From contig NZ_JAJNDA010000001.1 in assembly GCF_021026295.1 (NCBI RefSeq), positions 310,001 through 374,000 of the forward strand: a stretch of DNA of 64,000 bases, given 5' to 3'. Numbering within the stretch: the first letter of the stretch is position 1; the number at the start of each line of letters is the position of its first letter. Under the pieces are notes generated by a model that was given only the letters and a program-made list of their open reading frames with translations, was not told where the DNA came from and did not search any database. The translations under genes were made by a program, and so were the position numbers. The stretch comes from Actinomycetospora soli. Lineage in GTDB: Bacteria > Actinomycetota > Actinomycetes > Mycobacteriales > Pseudonocardiaceae. This document shows positions 26,576-37,678 of this stretch, piece after piece.

Positions 26576-27829
26576 TCAGCCGCGGGACATCGGCACCCCC
26601 GTGCCCGGATCGATCCGGGTGGGCCCGTTCGCGCCGGGCTTGACGTCGAAGTCGAAGATGCCGGTGGGCAGGTAGACCGTCGAGCACGAGTTCGGGATGT
26701 CGACGACGCCGGAGAGCCGGCCCTCGATCGGGGCCGCCCCGAGGATCATGTAGGCCTGGATCGGCGAGTAGCCGAACGTCGTCAGGTAGTCGATCGCGTG
26801 CAGGCAGGCCCGCTGGTAGGAGAGGTGGGAGTCGAGGTAGCGCTGCTCGCCGTCGAGCGTCACCGACGTGCCGGAGAAGGCGATCCACTCGCTGTACTGC
26901 GGGTCGGTGTTGCCCGGGATGAAGATCGCGTTCTCGGAGACGCCGTAGGTCTCCATGCCGCCCTTGATCAGGTCGACGTGCAGGTCGATGAACCCGCCCA
27001 TCTCGATCGCGCCGCAGAAGGTGATCTCGCCGTCGCCCTGGGAGAAGTGCAGGTCGCCCATCGAGAGGTTCGCGCCGTCGACGAACACCGGGTAGAAGAC
27101 GCGGCTGCCCTTGGTGAAGTTCTTGATGTCCTGGTTGCCGCCGTTCTCGCGGGGCGGCGCGGTGCGGGCGGCCTCGTTGCGCGCCCGCTCGTAGTCGTCG
27201 CCGGTCAGCGACCCGAGGATCGCCGAGTCCGGCTGCGGCGGGAGGGCCAGCGGGGGCACCGCGCCCGGGTTCGTGTCGATCAGCGCCTGCTCGCGGGCGT
27301 TCCAGCGGCGCAGCAGGTCGTGCGACGGGGCCGTGCCCATGAGGCCGGGGTGCACGATGCCGGTGAACTCGACGTGCGGGACGTGCCGGGACGTGGCCTT
27401 CCCGCCCCGGAAGTCCCAGATCACCTTGTAGGCGTCCGGGAACTGGTCGGTGAGGAAGCCGCCGCCGTTGGACTTCGCGAAGACCCCGGTGTAGCCCCAG
27501 CCCTGCCCCGCGAGCGGTCCCGAGTCCTCCTGCGGGATCGGCCCGACGTCGAGGATGTCGACGATGAGCAGGTCGCCGGGCTGCGCGCCCTCGACGGCGA
27601 TCGGGCCGGAGAGCACGTGCACGCCGTTGAGCGGGGCGTTCAGGATGTCGTCGGCCGAGTCGTCGTTGTGGATCGCGCCGTCGAACCACTCCCGGCAGTC
27701 CACCCGGAACGAGTCGCCGGGCTTGACGTGCACCTGCGCGGGGATGTCGGGGTGCCAGCGGTTGTGGCCGACCTTCTGCTGGTCGGTGAACGCCTTCGTG
27801 CTGTCGAGCGGGAACACCTGCTGGGGCAT
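26576..27829 (-). CDS. fmdA: Formamidase/acetamidase
   Basis: 417 residues, the family length; the ATG at 27829 has GGGAGAGA upstream. Typical FmdA segments are KVGHNRWHPDIPAQVHVKPGD, HNDDSADD, GPIAVEGAQPGDLLIVDILDV, the GDLHFSQGDGEITFCGAIE metal-site region and a C-terminal CSTVYLPTGIFDFDV. The enzyme hydrolyses formamide or short aliphatic amides to ammonia and the acid. It is followed upstream by an AmiS/UreI channel, FmdB and a soluble amide-binding protein, forming a minus-strand amide-utilisation cluster. Confidence 0.94.
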   Translation of the reverse strand: MPQQVFPLDSTKAFTDQQKVGHNRWHPDIPAQVHVKPGDSFRVDCREWFDGAIHNDDSADDILNAPLNGVHVLSGPIAVEGAQPGDLLIVDILDVGPIPQEDSGPLAGQGWGYTGVFAKSNGGGFLTDQFPDAYKVIWDFRGGKATSRHVPHVEFTGIVHPGLMGTAPSHDLLRRWNAREQALIDTNPGAVPPLALPPQPDSAILGSLTGDDYERARNEAARTAPPRENGGNQDIKNFTKGSRVFYPVFVDGANLSMGDLHFSQGDGEITFCGAIEMGGFIDLHVDLIKGGMETYGVSENAIFIPGNTDPQYSEWIAFSGTSVTLDGEQRYLDSHLSYQRACLHAIDYLTTFGYSPIQAYMILGAAPIEGRLSGVVDIPNSCSTVYLPTGIFDFDVKPGANGPTRIDPGTGVPMSRG

Positions 27830-27861
27830 CGGTCTCTCCCTGGGACGGGTCGGGCGGGGGC

Positions 27862-28497
27862 TCAGGCGGGGACGTGCTCGGTGGACGGCGTCGACGTCGG
27901 CGCGGGTCGTGCCCGGCGCGCCCAGGGGACGAGCGCGACGAAGACGACGACCCCGAACACGGCGAGGGCGATCGCGAGGGGCGTGCTGACGGCGGCGTAG
28001 GCGCCGGTCAGGAGGAGGAAGGCCGGGACCCACGCGGTCACCCAGCCCTGGATGGCGCAGACGGCGCCGGTGTACCGGCCGATGCCCTCGCGCTTGCGGC
28101 CGAGGAGCAGGAAGAACAGCAGCCAGAGGAAGGCCCAGTACAGCCAGATCACGCCGAACGCCGGGTCGGCGAGCCGCGTGAAGTTCAGGGCCGAGAAGAC
28201 GACCGCGGTGACCGCGACGAAGAGGCAGAAGTAGCCGAGGCCGGTGCTGTCCAGGTCGAACGTCAGGTTCACCGCGACGTAGAGGTAGGTGAACGAGAAC
28301 AGGAACAGCCCGGACGCGGAGAGGATCGTGTCCGCGTCGCCGTCGGCGGTGACGATCAGGTAGATCGGGGTGATGACCTGGAGCCCGCCCACGAAGAAGT
28401 TCATCGGCGCGGCCGAGCGGGCCTCGACCCACCCCAGCAGCATGGCGCCGTTGATGAACAGCACGGCGCCGACGAAGAGCAGGCCGACGCTAGCCAC
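27862..28497 (-). CDS. AmiS/UreI-family amide/urea channel
   Basis: 211 residues from the GTG at 28497 (VASVGLLFVGAVLFINGAMLLGW is the typical AmiS N-terminus). Six or seven hydrophobic spans follow, including NFFVGGLQVITPIY and FSALNFTRLADPAFGVIWLYWAFLW. UreI/AmiS proteins are proton-gated or constitutive channels for urea and short amides in the cytoplasmic membrane. An upstream ATG (28572) would add an implausible Pro/Arg-rich extension. It lies 32 bases before fmdA on the same strand, so uptake and hydrolysis are co-transcribed. Confidence 0.9.
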   Translation of the reverse strand: MASVGLLFVGAVLFINGAMLLGWVEARSAAPMNFFVGGLQVITPIYLIVTADGDADTILSASGLFLFSFTYLYVAVNLTFDLDSTGLGYFCLFVAVTAVVFSALNFTRLADPAFGVIWLYWAFLWLLFFLLLGRKREGIGRYTGAVCAIQGWVTAWVPAFLLLTGAYAAVSTPLAIALAVFGVVVFVALVPWARRARPAPTSTPSTEHVPA

Positions 28498-28614
28498 GGG
28501 GCGGGGTCGGGTCGGAGGGCAGCACGGGATCGGCTCCTGTCGTGGTCGGGGCAGGGCGGGGCGGCACGGCACCCGGTGGGCGCCGTGCTCGTCGGGGCGG
28601 GGTTCGGGACCGGG

Positions 28615-28899
28615 TCAGGGCCGGGGCAGGGACGCGGTGCGCGGGTCGAGCCGGGGGGCCGGCCGGGCGGCCGGACGCGGCGGCGGCGCGGACACCACCG
28701 CCGGCTCGGTGCGCGACGCCTCGGCCCGGTCGATGGCCGCGACGAGGTCGCGGCGGGCGCCGCCGAGGCGCGGGGCCGTGATCACCCGGACCGCACCGGC
28801 CCCACAGGTCGGGCACGGGACCGTCGGGGTCGCGGCACCCATGGGGGCCATGACCTCGACCGGGCCGTCCGCGTCGCACCGGTACGCGTACAGGGGCAT
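28615..28899 (-). CDS. FmdB-like zinc-ribbon protein, one Cys ligand missing
   Basis: 94 residues from the ATG at 28899. PLYAYRCDADGPVEVM followed by CPTCG matches the FmdB ribbon, whose usual pattern is Y-x-Y-x-C-x-x-C-G and C-x-x-C-G. Here the second Cys of the first pair is Asp (C-D-A-D-G), leaving three Cys. The C-terminal ~45 residues are Ala/Pro/Arg-rich. FmdB-like proteins accompany formamidase genes and are called putative regulators, with no established mechanism. First gene downstream of the AT-rich candidate operator. Confidence 0.8.
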   Translation of the reverse strand: MPLYAYRCDADGPVEVMAPMGAATPTVPCPTCGAGAVRVITAPRLGGARRDLVAAIDRAEASRTEPAVVSAPPPRPAARPAPRLDPRTASLPRP

Positions 28900-28948
28900 C
28901 GGGCCGGCTCCGTCCCTCGTGACGCCGGCCTGCCGGGTCGTCGCCTCC

Positions 28949-28976
28949 GGAAATGATTTCCCAGGAAAGTTATCCA
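28949..28976. promoter_or_regulatory. AT-rich island with overlapping inverted repeats, candidate promoter/operator of the amide cluster
   Basis: GGAAATGATTTCC (28949-28961) is a 13-base near-perfect palindrome overlapping TTTCCCAGGAAA, then GTTATCC. Such AT-rich sequence is rare in this window. It lies between the AmiC-like gene stop and the FmdB start, where a promoter for fmdB-amiS-fmdA is expected. Confidence 0.5.
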
Positions 28977-29022
28977 GACCACATCGGGGTGTCAACGACC
29001 GTCACGCTCCGGCTCCGGACGG

Positions 29023-30111
29023 TCACAGCTGCTGGACGACGTCCCAGCTGAGGCCGTCCGCCACCGCCAGGTAGACCGACTGCTGCAGGTGCCGGTCACG
29101 CAGCTCCACCGTCCCGCGCGGGCTCTCGTAGGCCAGCCCGTCGGCCACCGACATCAGCGCCGGCACCCGGGTGGACCCGGCCCGCCGCATCAGCTCGGTG
29201 AGCAGCCGGACGCCCTCGTAGCAGGACTCCCCCAGGCTGTTCAGCACCGGCGCGTCGTCGCCGAACTCGCGGAAGTAGGTGGCGGCGAAGTCCAGCCCGG
29301 CGCTCGTCGCGAGGTCCTCGAAGTACCCCGCCGAGGTCATCAGGCCGCGGGTGGCGCCCGGCCCGGACGCCAGCAGCACGTTCTCCTCGATGAGGGAGCT
29401 GAAGCGCAGGACGTCGCGGTCGAGGCCCGCGGCGGCGAAGGCCCGGTTGAACGCCACGGCGTCGTCGCCGATGAGCAGCATCAGCACGGCCTCGCAGCGG
29501 CTGGCCTCGACCCGCCGCACGACCTCGGCGAAGTCGGTGGTGCCGAGCGGGACGTACATCTCGTCGCAGACCGTGCCACCCCGCCGCCGCAGGTGCCGGG
29601 CGGCCGTGGCCGCCGACCGGCGGGGCCACACGTAGTCGTCGCCCACGATCGTCCAGCGGCGCACGCCGGCGGTGCGGTCGAACCAGTCGAGGGCCGGGCC
29701 GAGCTGCAGGTCGGGCGTCTCGCCGGTGAGGAACAGGCCCGGGCGGTGCTCGCCCCCCTCGTAGAGCGCGGTGTAGGCGTACGGGACGCGACTGCCGATG
29801 CGCGGCGCCACCGCCTCGCGCACGGCCGAGATGTGCCAGCCGGTCACGGCCTGGACCGCTCCGGCGCTGACCAGGGCGTCCACCTCGATGGCCACCTCCG
29901 CCGGGCTGCGGCCGCCGTCGACGGGGACGAGGTTGAGCTCCCGCCCCAGCACGCCGCCGTCCGCGTTGATCTCCGCCACGGCGAGGGCGGCACAGCTCTC
30001 GCACGACGGCCCGAAGAGACCGGCCGGGCCCTGCAACGGCACCACGAGTGCCATGTCGAGGACGTCCCGCGCCCGCGCTCCTCCCCCGTGCGGGCGCAGC
30101 GGGTCGGCCAT
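29023..30111 (-). CDS. AmiC-like soluble amide/urea-binding protein (type 1 periplasmic-binding fold)
   Basis: 362 residues without signal peptide or lipobox, so cytoplasmic. The fold matches the FmdD/UrtA/AmiC branch of substrate-binding proteins: ALVVPLQGPAGLFGPSCESCAALAVAEINADGGVLGRELNLV, AVTGWHISAVREAVAP, then WTIVGDDYVWPRRSAATAARHLRRRGG. In Pseudomonas, AmiC senses amides and controls the antiterminator AmiR. No AmiR-type ANTAR protein is visible here. The gene heads the amide cluster on the minus strand, and a TAGCGT hexamer six bases before the ATG suggests a leaderless transcript. Confidence 0.82.
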   Translation of the reverse strand: MADPLRPHGGGARARDVLDMALVVPLQGPAGLFGPSCESCAALAVAEINADGGVLGRELNLVPVDGGRSPAEVAIEVDALVSAGAVQAVTGWHISAVREAVAPRIGSRVPYAYTALYEGGEHRPGLFLTGETPDLQLGPALDWFDRTAGVRRWTIVGDDYVWPRRSAATAARHLRRRGGTVCDEMYVPLGTTDFAEVVRRVEASRCEAVLMLLIGDDAVAFNRAFAAAGLDRDVLRFSSLIEENVLLASGPGATRGLMTSAGYFEDLATSAGLDFAATYFREFGDDAPVLNSLGESCYEGVRLLTELMRRAGSTRVPALMSVADGLAYESPRGTVELRDRHLQQSVYLAVADGLSWDVVQQL

Positions 30112-30233
30112 GCCACGACGCTAGCGAGCACGGTGCACCGCGCCAGTGCTCCGATCGTACGAGTTCTCGTCCGTCGGCCCCGGACGGTGTCGCGGCTACG
30201 ATCCGGGACGTGGCAGCGAGCGCGGAGGGGTGC

Positions 30234-30683
30234 GTGCCGGACGGCGACGAGCCGCTCCGTCTGCTCTCGCTCGTCGAACGCACGCTCACCGCGCGCCTCG
30301 AGGAGGCACTGCGGGCCCGCGGGTCGAGCCTCGACCAGTGGCGGATCCTGCGCCTGCTCGCCGACCGCGGCGGGTGCACGATGACCGCCGTCGCCGACCA
30401 CGTGCTCCTGCTGGCCCCGAAGCTCAGCAAGCTGGTCGACCGGATGGTGGCGGCCAACCTCCTCCTGCGGCGCCGCGACCACACGGACCGACGGCGGGTG
30501 CTGATCGTCCTGTCCCCGCGCGGGCGGGCGGCCCTCGCGGACTGGGACGAGGCGACCGCCGCGGTCCGGGCGCAGTTCCGGGACCTGCTCGGGCCCGACG
30601 TCGAGACCTTCGAGGCGCTCCTGCGCCGCCTGCAGGGCGGGCTCCTCCCGGCCGCGGTCCCGCTCGAACAGCCCAGGGCCTGA
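30234..30683 (+). CDS. MarR-family transcriptional regulator
   Basis: 149 residues from the GTG at 30234, which has GGAGG at five bases; a GTG at 30210 is an alternative. The winged-helix core is LDQWRILRLLADRGGCTMTAVADHVLLLAPKLSKLVDRMVAANLLLRRRDHTDRRRVLIVLSPRGRAAL, with the family DxRRxxxxLTxxG wing. MarR dimers repress nearby genes and are released by small ligands. It is divergent from the AmiC-like gene with about 120 bases between, so it may control the amide cluster (inference). Confidence 0.88.
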   Translation: MPDGDEPLRLLSLVERTLTARLEEALRARGSSLDQWRILRLLADRGGCTMTAVADHVLLLAPKLSKLVDRMVAANLLLRRRDHTDRRRVLIVLSPRGRAALADWDEATAAVRAQFRDLLGPDVETFEALLRRLQGGLLPAAVPLEQPRA

Positions 30684-30831
30684 CCAGCGCTGGGCCGAGC
30701 GGGTGGCCGCCGGTGCGAAATTCGGGCGGCGGTCGTCGCTCGGCGTTGTCCGGTGCGGCCGTCCGGGGCCACGGTGCCCGGCACGCGCCGCCCGCCCGGG
30801 TGGCCGGGGGTCACGTCACGGGGAGACGACC

Positions 30832-31332
30832 ATGGGTACGGACACGCAGATGCAGGTCACGCGGACGATCGAGGCTCCGGCCGGGCGCGTCTTCGCCGTG
30901 CTCGGCGATCCGCGGGAACACGCGGCCATCGACGGGTCGGGGCTGCTGCAGGGCAGCGACAGCGATCGGGTCACCGCGGTCGGGCAGGTGTTCACCATGC
31001 GGATGTACCGCGACGACCTGGGTCCGTGGCGGACGTTCAACACCGTCACCACCTTCGAGGACGGCCGCCGCATCGGCTGGGCGCCCGAGCTCGACCCCGA
31101 CTCCGAGCTCGGGCCGAAGCTCGCGCACCTCACCACCGGCGGCCACACCTACGTCTACGAGCTCGAGGAGCGCGACGGCGTCACCGAGGTGACCCAGACC
31201 TACGACTGGTCGACGTTGCGCGACCCGCAGTTCGCCGCGTTCTGCCCTTTCGTCTCCGCCGACGACCTGCGGGCCACGCTCGACCGGCTCGCCGCGGCCG
31301 TGGAGGGGGCCCGGCCGGTCACGCCGGCCTGA
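30832..31332 (+). CDS. SRPBCC-family (polyketide cyclase/START-like) protein
   Basis: 166 residues from the ATG at 30832 with GGGGAGA upstream. The N-terminal VTRTIEAPAGRVFAVLGDPREHAAIDGSG and the later YELEERDGVTEVTQTYDWS are the usual START/SRPBCC landmarks, a hydrophobic-ligand-binding helix-grip fold. The ligand is unknown. Its 3-prime end overlaps the convergent methyltransferase gene by 14 bases. Confidence 0.83.
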   Translation: MGTDTQMQVTRTIEAPAGRVFAVLGDPREHAAIDGSGLLQGSDSDRVTAVGQVFTMRMYRDDLGPWRTFNTVTTFEDGRRIGWAPELDPDSELGPKLAHLTTGGHTYVYELEERDGVTEVTQTYDWSTLRDPQFAAFCPFVSADDLRATLDRLAAAVEGARPVTPA

Positions 31333-32086
31333 CCCACCCCGTCACGAAGGCGAAGTGGTCCTCGAAGCGCAGCACCGGCTCCTCGCGGTAGGCGTGGCGG
31401 AACTGGGCGATGCCCTCGGCCAGCTCCGCCTCGGAGAACTCGCCGAGCACCGACATGTACCGCGCCTCGAGCATCCGGACGTAGCGCTCGCGGTCGATCG
31501 CGACGTGGAAGGTGCGGTAGCTGACCGAGGCGCGCAGACCCGTCGTCGCGATGGCCTCGGCGACGTCGGCGGGATCGGGCTGGAGCTCGGTGAACCGGTC
31601 GTGCGCGGCCGCGAAGAGCGGGTGGCCGATCGTGCGCGGCAGCATCACGACGAGCATCCGACCGTGGTCGGAGAGCAGTCCGGCCAGCCCGCGCAGCGTG
31701 CCCGCCCGGTCCGTCACGTGGTGGATCGCCTCCTTGACGACGATCGCGTCGAACGGCCCGGGCAGGGGCAGGGACACCCGGCCGGAGGCGACGTCCTCGG
31801 CGCTCGCGAGCACCGGGCGCAGCGCCGGGGTCGCCGGCACCTGGTCGAGCATGGCCGGCGTCGGGTCGACGCAGACGATCGGGCGCAGCGGGGCCACGTC
31901 GTCGGCGAGCTGCCGGGTGTAGAGCCCGGTGCCGCACCCGACGTCGGCGATCGCGTCGCCGGGGTGCAGCCGGAGCGCGCCGGACATCGCCCGCACGACG
32001 CCACGGACGTACTCCGGGTCGTGGGTCCAGTGGTCGTCGTACGTGGCGGCGAGCCGGCCGTAGTGGTCGGCGATCTGTCCGGTCAT
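31319..32086 (-). CDS. Class I SAM-dependent methyltransferase
   Basis: 255 residues from the ATG at 32086. The SAM-binding motif I is IADVGCGTGLYTRQLA, motif II-like VCVDPTPAMLDQV, and FDAIVVKEAIHHV follows. The fold fits the UbiE/type-11 methyltransferases, and the substrate cannot be told. It overlaps the SRPBCC gene tail-to-tail and lies 49 bases downstream of the MFS gene start region on the same DNA, but in opposite sense to the SRPBCC gene. Confidence 0.85.
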   Translation of the reverse strand: MTGQIADHYGRLAATYDDHWTHDPEYVRGVVRAMSGALRLHPGDAIADVGCGTGLYTRQLADDVAPLRPIVCVDPTPAMLDQVPATPALRPVLASAEDVASGRVSLPLPGPFDAIVVKEAIHHVTDRAGTLRGLAGLLSDHGRMLVVMLPRTIGHPLFAAAHDRFTELQPDPADVAEAIATTGLRASVSYRTFHVAIDRERYVRMLEARYMSVLGEFSEAELAEGIAQFRHAYREEPVLRFEDHFAFVTGWVRPA

Positions 32087-32135
32087 CCGGCGCAGCGTGG
32101 CACGCCCGGGTCCCGGGCGGGGACATCTGATCGGG

Positions 32136-33323
32136 TCAGGTCGCCGGCCGCATCCGCAGCACCGAGCCCGCGGTCCCGGCGCCGACCAGCAGGACGACGA
32201 CGCCGCAGAGCACCGAGGCGACCGCGGCCAGGCCCCAGACCTCCACCGCCACCCCGGCGAGCAGGCTCGAGACGGCCGCCGCGAGGTAGCAGAACAGGTA
32301 GATCGCGGAGAGGGTCCCGGCGTGGGCGCCGGCGGGGCTGCGGTCGAGCAGCACCCGCATGGCTCCGGCGAACGCGACCCCGAAGCCGGCCCCGGCGACG
32401 ACCGCCGCGGCCAGGTAGGCGCCGAAGCTGCCGACGGCGATCGCGACGACGAACCCGGCCGTTCCGGCCGCGAGGACGGCGGCCCCGCAGGCCAGGGCGT
32501 GGGTGGCGCGCAGCCGGTTGGCCGCGAGACCCGCGGTCGGGCCGGCGAGGTGGTAGACCGCCACCGCGAGGGCACCGCTGAACAGGTCCTCCCGCCCGAG
32601 GACCGACACGGCCAACGACGGGGCCAGGGCCTGCTGGAACCCGCCGAGCACGTACGTCGCCGCCACGAGCAGGCACACCGCCGGGAAGACCGGGCGGACG
32701 CTGTGCGGGACCCGGACGACGGGCCGCAGCGAGCGGACGGCACCTGGCCGCCGGGCGACCGTCTCGGGCAGCAGTGCGACGGTCACCGCCGCGGCCGCGA
32801 GCAGCGCGGCCGTCCCGAGGAACGCCCCGACCGGCGCCGACGCGGGTGCGAGCTGGACCGCCGTGCCGGAGGCGAGCGCCCCGAGGGCGATGCCGCCGGG
32901 CGGCGCCCCGCTGGTCACGGCCCCGGCGAGCCCGGGCCGCGAGGGCGGCACCAGGTCCACGACGAAGGCGCCGAGCGCGCTCAGCGCGAGCCCCACCGAG
33001 AGACCCTGGATCGCCCGGCCGAGGATGAGCGGCGCGGCCGAGTCGACCGTCGTGAGCACCAGGGCGGCGACCGCGCCGGTGAGGATCGCGGGGACGGCGA
33101 CCCGTTTCCGTCCGACGTGGTCGGAGAGGCCGCCGCAGCAGAGCAGCGCGGCGAGCAGCGGGACGATGTAGATCGCGAAGGCCCCGGTGAGCGCCACCGG
33201 CGGGAGGCCGTAGGTCTGCTCGTAGACGACGTAGAGCGGGGCCGGCACGCCGGCCGCGCCGCAGACCGCGACGAGCGAGACGGACGCCGCGGTGAAGGCG
33301 CCGGCCGAGGGGGTGCGGGGCAC
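32136..33323 (-). CDS. MFS transporter
   Basis: 395 residues with about 12 hydrophobic spans. The cytoplasmic loop 2-3 signature is GGLSDHVGRKRVAVP, and LGRAIQGLSVGLALSALGAFVVDLVPPSRPG is typical of the drug:H+ antiporter (DHA) branch. Export of a small hydrophobic compound is the likely role. It is followed on the same strand by the methyltransferase 49 bases on, so the two may form an operon. Confidence 0.88.
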   Translation of the reverse strand: MPRTPSAGAFTAASVSLVAVCGAAGVPAPLYVVYEQTYGLPPVALTGAFAIYIVPLLAALLCCGGLSDHVGRKRVAVPAILTGAVAALVLTTVDSAAPLILGRAIQGLSVGLALSALGAFVVDLVPPSRPGLAGAVTSGAPPGGIALGALASGTAVQLAPASAPVGAFLGTAALLAAAAVTVALLPETVARRPGAVRSLRPVVRVPHSVRPVFPAVCLLVAATYVLGGFQQALAPSLAVSVLGREDLFSGALAVAVYHLAGPTAGLAANRLRATHALACGAAVLAAGTAGFVVAIAVGSFGAYLAAAVVAGAGFGVAFAGAMRVLLDRSPAGAHAGTLSAIYLFCYLAAAVSSLLAGVAVEVWGLAAVASVLCGVVVLLVGAGTAGSVLRMRPAT

Positions 33324-33525
33324 GGGGTCTCAGACCGTCCCGGCGGGCGGGACGAGGAACGTCACGGACGTCGAGCCTACGCGGCACCCGGAGTGTGGGC
33401 GGACGGTCACGTGCTGCTGACCGAACATCGCATCCGGGTCACGGAACCGTCGCAACCCTCCCGCAGGAGACGTACGGAGTGTGACGATCGGCTCGTCCGA
33501 TTCCGCCTCGACCCGAGGAGTGCTG

Positions 33526-34116
33526 GTGCAGAAGATGTCGGTGGTACTCGGGTTCGTCCCGTGGATCGTGTTCAGCGTGCTCTCCGGTCCCTCCACGTGG
33601 CAGTGGGCCGCACCCACCGCGCTCGTCGCCACGCTCGTGCTCGCGGTGCCCGACTGGCGGCGCAGCGGCGAGATCGGCGTGCTGGACGCGGGCGGCGCGA
33701 CGTTCTTCGCGGCGCTCACGGTGCTCGCGCTGATCCTGGAGCGGAGCCGGCTCCAGTGGCTCGAGGACCGCGCGGCGCTGATCTCCGGGATCGCGATCAC
33801 GGTGATCGCCGTGGCCTCGCTGCTCCTGCGGCGTCCGTTCACCGAGCACTACGCGCGACAGAGCACCCCGCGCGAGTACTGGGGCAGCCCGCTCTTCCGG
33901 CACGTCAACGTGATGATCACCGGGGTCTGGGCCGCGACCTTCGCGCTGCAGGCGGTGAGCGCGCTGATCGTCCTGACGACCCCCGGGCTCGCGGACCTGT
34001 TCGGCTGGGTCGTGCCGACGTTGCTGCTGGTCGCCGCCGTGAAGTTCACGATGTGGTACCCCGACCACGCGACCGCGGACGTCCGGGCGGACGCGGCACC
34101 GCGGGTGGCGTCGTGA
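33526..34116 (+). CDS. Membrane protein of unknown function
   Basis: 196 residues from the GTG at 33526, which has GAGGAG five bases upstream; an upstream GTG (33481) lacks one. Six hydrophobic segments are visible, including MSVVLGFVPWIVFSVL, ATFFAALTVLALIL, ALISGIAITVIAVASLLL and WVVPTLLLVAAVKFTMWY. PFTEHYARQSTPREYWGSPLFRHVN joins two of them. I do not recognise a named family. Its stop lies inside the 5-prime end of the carotenoid oxygenase remnant. Confidence 0.72.
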   Translation: MQKMSVVLGFVPWIVFSVLSGPSTWQWAAPTALVATLVLAVPDWRRSGEIGVLDAGGATFFAALTVLALILERSRLQWLEDRAALISGIAITVIAVASLLLRRPFTEHYARQSTPREYWGSPLFRHVNVMITGVWAATFALQAVSALIVLTTPGLADLFGWVVPTLLLVAAVKFTMWYPDHATADVRADAAPRVAS

Positions 34117-34471
34117 CCGCCGCATCGGGGAGCACCACGGCACGATCGCGCTCGGGGGCGACAGCGGCCGGCAGGACCTGCCGGGCGGGGACCACGACGC
34201 CCTGTTCTGGGTGGATCCGGCGTCGGGGGCCACGTCCTCCTGGTTCGCGGGCGACCTCGCGGTCGGTGAGCCGTGCTTCGTGCCGCGCCCCGGGGACCCC
34301 GACGAGACCCGCGGCTGGTGGGTCACCTTCGCGACCGACCGGACCGACGGGGCGAGCTCGTTCCTCGTGATCCCGGCGGCGGACCCGGCGTCGGGACCGG
34401 TGGCCCGGGTGCACGTCCCCACCCGCGTCCCGCTCGGGCTGCACGGGGCCTGGCTGCCGACTCAGGAGTGA
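34112..34471 (+). pseudogene. C-terminal remnant of a carotenoid oxygenase (RPE65/CCD family)
   Basis: The frame reads RDRRIGEHHGTIALGG, DALFWVDPASGATSSWFAGDLAVGEPCFVPRPG, then GWWVTF, SSFLVIPA, GPVARVHVPTRVPLGLHGAWLP and a stop. These are the last ~115 residues of carotenoid cleavage oxygenases, including the GEPxFVPRPG and VHVPxRVPxGxHGxW blocks with the final iron-ligand His. The first ~350 residues are gone, and the fragment begins under the end of the upstream membrane-protein gene. A GTG at 34211 could start an 86-residue piece, but nothing suggests it is functional. Confidence 0.7.
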
Positions 34472-34559
34472 GTGTCGGGGGGCCTCGCTAGTCTCCCGTC
34501 ACGTTCCGGGGGCGGACCGGGTCGAGTCGTCGGACGGTCCGCGAGCGAGGGAGACGACC

Positions 34560-36910
<2,351 letters not shown>

Positions 36911-36935
<25 letters not shown>

Positions 36936-37678
36936 CCGGGCGCGATCCAGGGCGGGAGCCGGTCGGGCACCTCGACGACCACGCGGTGCTCGCGGAACAC
37001 GACCTCGGCGAGCCGCCCGTCGAGCGTGACCTCGACCGGCTCGAGGTTCTCCGGCTCGCCGGGGTCGCTCCCGATCGCGGCGGCGACGAACGCGCGCATC
37101 GGGCCGGAGTGGGTGCTGACCAGCGCGATCTCGTCCTTCGCCGCGAGCGCGGTGACCCCGGCCCAGAGCCGGTAGACCGCGATCTGCGGCGGTTCGAAGC
37201 GCAGCGTGGTCGAGGTCAGCCACCGGTCGATGGGCCCGCCGGTCTTGGAGAGCTCGCCGTAGTTCGAGTCGAAGCGGTCGAACTCCAGCGCCCAGTCCGG
37301 GTCGGCGCCGCTGCCCGGGTCCAGCGCGCGACGGTCCTTCGCGACCCCCGAGGACTCGCGCGCCGCGCCGTCGTGGAAGAACTGCAGGCTGTCGAAGTGC
37401 GTGTCCGGCTCGAGCTCGCCGAGGTCGAGGCCGTGCCCGTCGGGGAGCGCCTCCGCCACGGTCGCGCGCAGCGTCACCGCCGTCGCCGTCCCTCGCGCGG
37501 TCGGCGCGTGCGGGAAGCGCACCCGGGTGCCGGGCGGCGCCGTCGTCGCGAGCTCCTTCGCGAGCTGCCGGCCCCGCTCGCGGGCCTGGGACTCCCCGAG
37601 CTCGGTCAACCCGAGATCGCCGAGGTAGCCGTGGGTCTCGCCGTGGCGCAGGAGGACGACGCGGTACACGGGGCCCAC
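36911..37678 (-). CDS. Histidine phosphatase (phosphoglycerate mutase-like)
   Basis: 255 residues from the GTG at 37678; a GTG three codons later is equally possible. The catalytic RHG motif is VVLLRHGETHGYLGDLGLTELGESQARERG, and the second His is in IALVSTHSGPMRAFVAA. This large superfamily includes broad phosphatases and mutases; the specific substrate is unknown. Its end overlaps the UvrA-like gene tail-to-tail by 25 bases. The 221 bases between its start and the next gene show no other gene. Confidence 0.82.
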
